5,529 bases of DNA, taken from the NCBI GenBank assembly GCA_947177435.1, contig CAMWUM010000151.1, positions 1-5,529 of the forward strand. The letters are read 5' to 3'. Made by a program: the position numbers and the translations under genes. A model generated the notes under the pieces. That model saw only the letters and a program-made list of their open reading frames with translations. It was not told the origin of the DNA and did not search any database. This document shows, in pieces, positions 1-5,374 of this stretch. Source of the DNA: an uncultured Muribaculaceae bacterium (GTDB taxonomy: Bacteria > Bacteroidota > Bacteroidia > Bacteroidales > Muribaculaceae). Each line of letters begins with the position of its first letter. Positions within the stretch are counted from its first letter, which is position 1.

Positions 1-12
1 AACCAATTATTA

Positions 13-44
13 TTTTTTCCAAACTGCGTATCTTTGTACCTTTG
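13..44 (+). promoter_or_regulatory. Putative Bacteroidetes sigma-ABfr-type promoter with two tandem -7 boxes
   Basis: Two perfect matches to the Bacteroidetes -7 consensus TAnnTTTG lie back to back: TATCTTTG at 29-36 and TACCTTTG at 37-44. A T-run at 13-18 sits about 20 bases upstream of the second box, where the TTTG-like -33 element is expected, but it is not an exact TTTG. Use of the second box would place the transcript start near base 50 and leave a leader of about 30 bases before the ATG at 79. The next genes follow at gaps of 38 bases or less, so this is probably the promoter of the whole operon. Bases 1-28 are AT-rich and show nothing else. The boxes are seen directly; promoter activity is inferred. 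Confidence 0.7.
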
Positions 45-78
45 CGCTATAACATCATATTCTGACACTCATTATCTA

Positions 79-987
79 ATGAAATACCTTACAATATCCA
101 TCATAGCCACAGTGGCGATAATCCTGGCGGCCTGCTCCAAGGAGGCAGACACCCCGTTGAATCCGCCCGAACCAAACAACCCGACTACCGACAAACTCGA
201 AATAAAAATAAGCCCCTCAGTTGTTGACTCGCGTGCCACGGATTTCGGATTTGAGAACGGAGACAAAATCGGCCTGTATGTCGTAAATTACAACGGCACC
301 GACCCCGGCGCTCTGGGCACAACAGGCAACCATGTCGACAACATGGGCTTTGCCTACAACGGCTCCTGGAAATCCGACTCGCCCATCTACTGGAAAGACA
401 AGAATACACATGCCGACTTCTACCTCTACTATCCTTACGCCGGCATATCGTCGGTAAGCGAATACCCGTTCAGCGTACGCACGGACCAGTCAACCCTTGA
501 CGCATACAAGGCGTCTGACTTCATGACTGGCAAAGCGACCGACATTGCCCCCACGGCCAGCGCCATATCACTGCCCGCCAACCACGTGATGAGCCGTATC
601 GTCATCAACCTCCAGGCCGGCAACGGCTTCACCGCCCAATCGCTTGCATCGGCCTCCGTCTCTGTCAAGGTCAACGGCGTGAAATGCTCGTCGACCGTCG
701 ACATCGCCACCGGCGCAGTCACACCCACGGGCTCGGCCACATCGGTCATTCCTCTGTTTGAGAACAACGCCTATAAGGCATACATCGTGCCCCAGACCGT
801 GGACGAAGGCAATCTCATCACAGTCAGCGTAGACGGACTCGAGTACAACGTCAAAAAAGCACTAACTTTCGAGAGCGCCAAGACCCACAAATGCACCGTC
901 ACCCTTAACAAAACCGCCGACGGCGTAGACGTAAGCATCAGCCCATGGACCGAAGACGGCACCGACAATGGCGGTACAGCCAAATAA
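79..987 (+). CDS. Fimbrillin family lipoprotein (Mfa-like / FimA-type fold), first gene of the operon
   Basis: Probable outer-membrane-anchored, surface-exposed lipoprotein of the Bacteroidales fimbrillin-like superfamily (Mfa_like_1 type), 302 residues. The start is ATG 79, not the in-frame TTG at 34, because the TTG lies inside the promoter -7 box and only ATG 79 gives a clean signal peptide. Residues 1-18 form the signal, with lipobox LAAC at 16-19 and the lipidated Cys19. The following SKEAD resembles a surface-export signal. Residues 23-38 are a Pro/Asn-rich linker. The fimbrillin domain spans about 40-290 and shows SRA at 51-53, NGDKIGLY at 60-67, YW at 104-105, YYPY at 117-120, YKASDF at 143-148, IVPQ at 236-239 and a closing SPW at 288-290. 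A short Asp/Gly-rich tail follows. It is closely related to the N-terminal domain of the next gene (for example DIATGAVTPTG here and DLATGKVTPTG there). No Shine-Dalgarno is visible. Whether it polymerises as a stalk pilin or acts as a minor subunit or adhesin cannot be told. Confidence 0.9.
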   Translation: MKYLTISIIATVAIILAACSKEADTPLNPPEPNNPTTDKLEIKISPSVVDSRATDFGFENGDKIGLYVVNYNGTDPGALGTTGNHVDNMGFAYNGSWKSDSPIYWKDKNTHADFYLYYPYAGISSVSEYPFSVRTDQSTLDAYKASDFMTGKATDIAPTASAISLPANHVMSRIVINLQAGNGFTAQSLASASVSVKVNGVKCSSTVDIATGAVTPTGSATSVIPLFENNAYKAYIVPQTVDEGNLITVSVDGLEYNVKKALTFESAKTHKCTVTLNKTADGVDVSISPWTEDGTDNGGTAK

Positions 988-1025
988 TTTGAATAAACCT
1001 CTCACCATTTATCTATATCCTTTGT

Positions 1026-4000
1026 ATGAATAAATACTTTATCATGGCCGGTCTCTCGGCGTCGCTCATGCTGACGGCGTGCACCGAGGAACTGTTCGAA
1101 GCACCCGGCCAGGACACATCGGGCCTCGGCGCCATCACTCTCGCCGGCCAGATCACGCAGGAATGCGTCACCCGCGCCAACGACGACGGCTTTGCCGACG
1201 GCGACGTTATGGGCGTGTTCATCGTAGACTATGAAGGCACACAACCCGGCACATTAAAGTCGTCGGGCAACCGAGGCGACAACGTGCGCCATACGTTTGA
1301 CGAGGCAAATAACCACTGGAATTCGGCCTACGACGTCTATTGGAAAGACAAGCACACACGCATCGACGTGTACGGCTACTATCCTTTCGGCTCGCCTGAC
1401 GACGTGAACAACTATAAATTCACCGTCCTTACCAACCAGGGCCACACCCCCAACGACGGCACGATGGGCGACTACGAGGCTTCAGACTTCCTCTGGGGCA
1501 AGGTTACAGGCGTAGAGCCCACAGCCAATGTCATACGCCTGCCGCTCGCCCACCGCATGGCCAACGCACGCGTCACCCTCGTCGAGGGCTCAGGCTTCGC
1601 CAACGGCGAATGGGCCGGACTCGAAAAGCAGGTGCTTGTACACAACACAATACAGGAGGCCGTCATCGACCTCGCCACAGGCAAAGTAACCCCCACCGGC
1701 GAGGTTAGCCCAAATGCCATCATCCCTACCAAGCGCGGCGACGAGTGGCGCGCAATCGTTGTGCCTCAGACAGTGCCGGCCGGCACCAATATGTTCAGCA
1801 TCACCATCGATGGCATTCCTTATAAGTTCTCTAAGGACGAAGCCTTTGAATACGTGTCGGGCAAGATGAACAACTTCGGCATCAAAGTCGACAAAAAGAC
1901 CCCCAGCGGCGGCTACACGCTCACCCTCATCAGCGAAAGCATCACTCCTTGGGAGAATGACCTTGTGAGCCACGACGCCTCCGCCAAGGAGTATGTCATC
2001 GTTGACTGCCCCGACTACGGCCAACTCAAAAGTGCGATCGAAGCGGCAGGAAAGGACTACACCAAACTCCGCAATCTCAAGATTACCGGCAAGATTGGTG
2101 GTTTAGACTTCAATTTCATGCGCGACGATATGCCCATGCTCCAAGCATTGAATCTAAAGGAAGTGCGTGTTGAAAACGATAGAATTCCGAACGGCGCAAT
2201 GCGCAACAAGACATCACTGACTTCGCTTGTTCTGCCTGATGTTTTGAAAGTGATTGAAACAGACGCATTCTGTCAGTGCAGCAATCTTTCTGGATCATTG
2301 ATTATCCCTGAGGGAGTAACAGATATACAAGTTGGCGCTTTTTTCGAATGCAAGTCTCTCACCGGCACGCTGTCGCTCCCGTCCACTCTGAAGAAAATTG
2401 GCAAGAACGAACACTCCTTCTCAGCCGGTACTTTTGCCCATTGCGGCTTCACTTGCGAGCTGAGCATACCCGAAAGCGTAGAGATTATCGGCTCTTTCGC
2501 TTTCTATGATTGCACTGGCCTTTACGGCAGCCTGCATCTCCCTGACAAACTTCAGCAAATATGCGGCGGCGCTTTCTTAGAGTGCAAGAACCTGACCGGA
2601 TCTATCGAAATACCCCAGGGCGTTACTGAGATACCCCTTTGGACATTCCAGCTATGCGGATTCAACGGCAATCTGGTACTGCACGATGGCATCACCTCAA
2701 TAGGCGAAGAAGCCTTTAAAGGCACTCCTCTAAGAGGTGAATTGGCTCTGCCGAAAGATCTGACCGTCATAAGCGATCAGGCATTCATGGGCTGTGATTT
2801 CTCAGGCGTGTTAGTGCTCCCCAAGAATCTCGTCACTATCGGCAACTATGCGTTTGCCTACAACTGGCGACTGATGGGCACATTGGAGTTTAGCGAAGGC
2901 CTGCTTACCATCGGCGAGGGCGCATTTGCCGAATGCAGGGGTCTCGAAGGTCTATCCTTTCCTGAATCTCTTGAAAACATCCGCGGCGGAGCCTTCAACA
3001 ACTGCTATGGCATAGGCTCGATCGTAACCAAAAACCATATTCCTCCATATATCCAGCAGGGCGCGTTCGACGGCGTGGCTAAGGACAACTTCACGCTCGA
3101 AGTGCCCGAGGCGTCCGTAGTTCAATATCAGACCGCTACTGGTTGGTGCGATTTCAAGCGCATCTCTGCCCACCACCAACTCGTATGCCGTCCCTCTGTG
3201 GCCTGCGCGCTCAGCACCGAGCATAAGCAGACGCTCACAATTGACGCCGAGGGCGATTGGGTGGTTGAGTCCATGCCCGACTGGTGCGAACTTTCGCAGA
3301 CCACCGGCTCAAAGAAAAACGAAGTGGTGCTCACCATCAAGCAAGGCACGCCCACCACGCAGCGCGAGGGCGACGTAGTGTTCCGCCTGAAAGATAAAGA
3401 CTATACCCACTGTTGCCACGTCACCCAGTACGGATACGAGCATGGCGAAGACCAATACATCACCCTCCAAAAGGCCACCAAGGGCAACAACGGCGGCATC
3501 AACATCGTAATCCTCGGCGACGGATATGACGCAAAGGAAATCGCCGACGGCACATACCTTAAAGACATTAAGGAGGAAGTGGAATACTTCTTCGGCATCG
3601 AGCCTTACACCACCTACCGCGACTACTTCAATGTCTACACCGCCTTCCCCGTATCGACCGAGTCAGGCGTGGGCACCATCAACTCCATCCGCTACAACAG
3701 GTTCAACACCACGTACACCGGCGGCGTGGGCCTGAAATGCGACTACGACGCGCTGGTTGACTACGTGCTCAACGCGCCCACTGTCAACACCGGCAACCTC
3801 AACCAGACCCTGGCCATCGTCGTGCCCAACAGCACCGATTACGGCGGCATCTGCCAGATGTGGGCCGACGGTTTTGCCATCGCATTCTGCCCGAAGAGCA
3901 ACTACGGCTATCCCTTCGACTCGCGCGGCGTAATCCAGCACGAGGCCGGCGGTCACGGCTTCGGCAAGCTCGGCGACGAGTACATCTACCACAACGCCTT

Positions 4001-4451
4001 CATCGACTTCTGCGACTGCACCTGCTGCCAGCACGTCGAAGCTATACAATGGGCCAAGAGCCTCGGATGGTTCGACAACCTCGAACTCACCGGCAAGATG
4101 CACCAGGTGGGCTGGAGCCACCTCATCTTCGACCCACGCTACAGCGATATCGTAGACATATTCGAGGGTGGCTACATGCATAGCCGAGGCGTGTTCCGCT
4201 CCGAGCAGAACAGCTGCATGAACAACGACATCCCCTACTACAGCACCATCAGCCGCGAAAGCATCGTGAAGCGCATCAAGAGGTACGCCGGCGAGTCTTA
4301 CAGCTTTGAGGAGTTCGTGGCCAACGACAAGCGCGAAGCCGCCGTGGCATCGCGAAGCGCCGACCTGATGCCGCACAGTGCCGCATCGCGCTCCTACGCT
4401 CCAGTCATGCACAAAGGCAGCCCGCTCTCCAACAGGAAATCGAAAATATAA
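1026..4451 (+). CDS. Multidomain surface lipoprotein: fimbrillin-like domain, BspA-type LRRs, BACON domain and M64 peptidase
   Basis: A 1141-residue secreted lipoprotein. The signal ends in lipobox LTAC (16-19) and is followed by acidic TEE, suggesting surface display. Domains in order: a fimbrillin-like domain (about 36-310) with TRA at 49-51, GDVMG at 59-63, YW at 105-106, YYPF at 118-121, YEASDF at 150-155, VVPQ at 245-248 and closing TPW at 307-309; an LRR cap (about 321-396) and about a dozen LRR_5 repeats (397-688) with their C-terminal cap (to about 713); a BACON domain (about 715-802); and an M64 peptidase domain (about 811-1098) with GDGY at 831-834 and HEAGGH...DEY at 972-986. A basic, Ser-rich tail (1101-1141) ends the protein. 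M64 peptidases include an IgA protease, but the substrate here is unknown; host glycoprotein, IgA or pilin processing are only possibilities. It starts 38 bases after gene 1, with no Shine-Dalgarno. The LRR part is poorer in GC than its flanks. Domain calls come from motifs read by eye. Confidence 0.93.
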   Translation: MNKYFIMAGLSASLMLTACTEELFEAPGQDTSGLGAITLAGQITQECVTRANDDGFADGDVMGVFIVDYEGTQPGTLKSSGNRGDNVRHTFDEANNHWNSAYDVYWKDKHTRIDVYGYYPFGSPDDVNNYKFTVLTNQGHTPNDGTMGDYEASDFLWGKVTGVEPTANVIRLPLAHRMANARVTLVEGSGFANGEWAGLEKQVLVHNTIQEAVIDLATGKVTPTGEVSPNAIIPTKRGDEWRAIVVPQTVPAGTNMFSITIDGIPYKFSKDEAFEYVSGKMNNFGIKVDKKTPSGGYTLTLISESITPWENDLVSHDASAKEYVIVDCPDYGQLKSAIEAAGKDYTKLRNLKITGKIGGLDFNFMRDDMPMLQALNLKEVRVENDRIPNGAMRNKTSLTSLVLPDVLKVIETDAFCQCSNLSGSLIIPEGVTDIQVGAFFECKSLTGTLSLPSTLKKIGKNEHSFSAGTFAHCGFTCELSIPESVEIIGSFAFYDCTGLYGSLHLPDKLQQICGGAFLECKNLTGSIEIPQGVTEIPLWTFQLCGFNGNLVLHDGITSIGEEAFKGTPLRGELALPKDLTVISDQAFMGCDFSGVLVLPKNLVTIGNYAFAYNWRLMGTLEFSEGLLTIGEGAFAECRGLEGLSFPESLENIRGGAFNNCYGIGSIVTKNHIPPYIQQGAFDGVAKDNFTLEVPEASVVQYQTATGWCDFKRISAHHQLVCRPSVACALSTEHKQTLTIDAEGDWVVESMPDWCELSQTTGSKKNEVVLTIKQGTPTTQREGDVVFRLKDKDYTHCCHVTQYGYEHGEDQYITLQKATKGNNGGINIVILGDGYDAKEIADGTYLKDIKEEVEYFFGIEPYTTYRDYFNVYTAFPVSTESGVGTINSIRYNRFNTTYTGGVGLKCDYDALVDYVLNAPTVNTGNLNQTLAIVVPNSTDYGGICQMWADGFAIAFCPKSNYGYPFDSRGVIQHEAGGHGFGKLGDEYIYHNAFIDFCDCTCCQHVEAIQWAKSLGWFDNLELTGKMHQVGWSHLIFDPRYSDIVDIFEGGYMHSRGVFRSEQNSCMNNDIPYYSTISRESIVKRIKRYAGESYSFEEFVANDKREAAVASRSADLMPHSAASRSYAPVMHKGSPLSNRKSKI
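1131..1955 (+). other. N-terminal fimbrillin-like domain of the large lipoprotein
   Basis: This domain (residues 36-310) can be aligned over its whole length with the stand-alone fimbrillins on either side. GTQPGTL at 71-77 matches GTDPGAL in gene 1, YWKDKHT at 105-111 matches YWKDKNT, and HNTIQEAVIDL at 206-216 matches HNTVTEADIDL in gene 3. The closing ITPW at 306-309 corresponds to the C-terminal ends of the stand-alone proteins, so the domain is complete rather than a remnant. Confidence 0.85.
2214..3089 (+). repeat. About 12 BspA-type leucine-rich repeats (LRR_5), period 23-24 residues
   Basis: Residues 397-688 of the large lipoprotein repeat the pattern L-x-L/I-P-x-x-L/V-x-x-I-x-x-x-A/T-F-x-x-C-x-x-L-x-G. 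Repeat units begin near residues 397, 424, 448, 478, 502, 526, 549, 572, 595, 619, 643 and 665. The third unit is about 30 residues because of a short insertion (around 458-466), and the last one is degenerate. A typical BspA N-cap precedes it (LKITGKIGGLDF, then a MRDDMP segment at 365-370), and a C-cap with VPEASVVQY at 693-701 follows. BspA-like LRRs usually mediate binding to host proteins or other bacteria. The repeats have diverged at DNA level, so recent slippage is unlikely. Confidence 0.92.
3168..3431 (+). other. BACON domain of the large lipoprotein
   Basis: Residues about 715-802 show the BACON pattern: a central W-V-V at 745-747, PDWCELS at 751-757, TTGS at 759-762, alternating hydrophobic strands (VVLTIK, 767-772), TQREGDVVFR at 778-787 and a closing V-T-Q at 799-801. 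BACON domains are Ig-like modules common in Bacteroidetes surface enzymes. They were proposed to bind carbohydrate or mucin but often act as spacers that hold the catalytic domain away from the membrane. Here the domain sits between the LRR array and the peptidase, which suits a spacer role. Confidence 0.8.
3456..4319 (+). other. M64-family (IgA peptidase-like) zinc metallopeptidase domain
   Basis: Residues about 811-1098. The N-terminal strand carries NIVILGDGYDA (826-836), a family hallmark. The metal-site region is HEAGGHGFGKLGDEY (972-986): His972, Glu973, His977 and Asp984-Glu985 correspond to the HExxH...LxDEY signature of M64, but with one extra residue between Glu973 and His977. Downstream family features are WSHLIFDPRY (1030-1039), IFEGGY (1045-1050), SRGVFRSEQNSCM (1053-1065) and a helix with SRESIVKRI (1076-1084). 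Cys996, 998, 1000 and 1001 form a tight cluster just after the metal site. Family membership is well supported. Activity and substrate are not shown by the sequence. Confidence 0.87.
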
Positions 4452-4469
4452 TCCAATCCTCTATCTGAA

Positions 4470-5357
4470 ATGAAATACAATATTATATCACTCGCCAGCG
4501 TTATTGTATTGACCGTCGGAGCAGTATCTTGCACCGGCGAGTCGATAGACCAACCTGATAATACAGCCACCGGAAAAACTGCCATGACGTTTACGTTCAG
4601 CCATCCGTCTGAGTCAAGAGCCACCGACACATCCTTTGAAAACGGGGATGTGGTGGGAATATACGTGGCCGAATCGGACAAGATGCTGGAAATCGCTGGC
4701 AATACCGCCAACAACGAGCCTCTGACCTACGCATCAGGCAAATGGAACTCCCGCCGACAACTCTATTGGGATGAGGGCAACTACAACGTCTACGCCTACT
4801 ATCCTTATCAGGCATCGGTGTCATCCGTCACCGACCTGCCTTTTGCCGTGCAGAACGACCAGCGCAAAAACTCTTCAGCCGCCATGGACGGATACGAAGC
4901 ATCTGACTTCCTCTACACATCGGCAGCCAGCGTTAAGGCTACGTCGAGCGCCGTCAACCTGCAGTTCAGGCACATCATGAGCAAGCTGACGGTGCGTCTG
5001 GTCAAGGGCGAGGACTTCGAAGGCGATTTTCCTGAGACAGCCACTCTCTACATCCACAACACCGTCACCGAGGCCGACATTGACCTCCAGGCCGGCGTGG
5101 CCACCAAAAATATGCGAGCCTTGCGCAAGACCATCACTGCCCGCCAGAATGACCGCACGAGTTTCTCGGCCATCATCGTGCCCCAGCGCGTCGACCGCAT
5201 GCCCCTGATCGAGGTGGTTATGAACGGCGTCTCTTTCATGTACGAAAGCTCGTTCATCTTCAAGCCAGGCATTCATCACATCGTGACCCTCGTTGTCGAC
5301 AAGAATCCCGATCAAGTCAAGATTGACGTGGGCGGCGAAATCACCAACTGGAATTAA
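4470..5357 (+). CDS. Fimbrillin family lipoprotein (Mfa-like / FimA-type fold), third gene of the operon
   Basis: A 295-residue fimbrillin-like protein, probably exported and lipidated. Residues 1-20 form a signal peptide ending AVS-Cys21. Ala at -3 makes this a weaker lipobox than those of the two upstream genes. The domain begins almost at once (about residue 37) and runs to the last residue. It shows SRA at 49-51, FENGDVVGIYV at 56-66, YW at 99-100, YAYYPY at 108-113, YEASDF at 142-147, FRHIMSKL at 166-173, HNTVTEADIDL at 196-206, IIVPQ at 235-239 and a closing ITNW at 291-294. A basic stretch at 213-229 (K213, R216, R219, K220, R225, R229) replaces the short loop of the paralogues. The gene starts 18 bases after gene 2 without a Shine-Dalgarno and ends in tandem stops TAATAA (5355-5360). 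It is probably a second pilin, accessory or anchor subunit; its exact role is unknown. Confidence 0.9.
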   Translation: MKYNIISLASVIVLTVGAVSCTGESIDQPDNTATGKTAMTFTFSHPSESRATDTSFENGDVVGIYVAESDKMLEIAGNTANNEPLTYASGKWNSRRQLYWDEGNYNVYAYYPYQASVSSVTDLPFAVQNDQRKNSSAAMDGYEASDFLYTSAASVKATSSAVNLQFRHIMSKLTVRLVKGEDFEGDFPETATLYIHNTVTEADIDLQAGVATKNMRALRKTITARQNDRTSFSAIIVPQRVDRMPLIEVVMNGVSFMYESSFIFKPGIHHIVTLVVDKNPDQVKIDVGGEITNWN

Positions 5358-5374
5358 TAACCCTAAACAAATTG

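Noticed and set aside
34..78. In-frame upstream extension of gene 1 from TTG 34.
   Set aside because: The TTG overlaps the promoter -7 box, so a transcript from that promoter would not contain it. Starting there also puts 15 polar residues in front of a clean lipoprotein signal that begins at ATG 79.
139..145. AAGGAGG as a Shine-Dalgarno sequence.
   Set aside because: It encodes part of the Ser-Lys-Glu after the lipidated Cys of gene 1; no suitable start follows, and genes here do not appear to use Shine-Dalgarno sites.
1017..1024. ATCCTTTG just before gene 2 as an internal promoter.
   Set aside because: It misses the TA of TAnnTTTG, the nearest upstream TTTG (988-991) is spaced too far away, and its start site would fall at or after the ATG.
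1590..2024. Antisense open frame (144 codons) opposite the fimbrillin-like domain of gene 2.
   Set aside because: It lies wholly opposite a conserved domain and has no independent start signal or recognisable product.
3663..4412. Long antisense open frame (249 codons) opposite the peptidase domain.
   Set aside because: It is a shadow of GC-rich third positions in a well-supported + strand gene; the translation is an Ala/Val/Asp/Glu-rich mixture without a recognisable domain.
74..4466. TATCT occurring in the leaders of genes 1, 2 and 3 (74-78, 1010-1014 and 4462-4466) as a shared translation signal.
   Set aside because: The motif is five bases long, its distance to the ATG varies, and it is expected by chance in AT-rich leaders; gene 4 lacks it.
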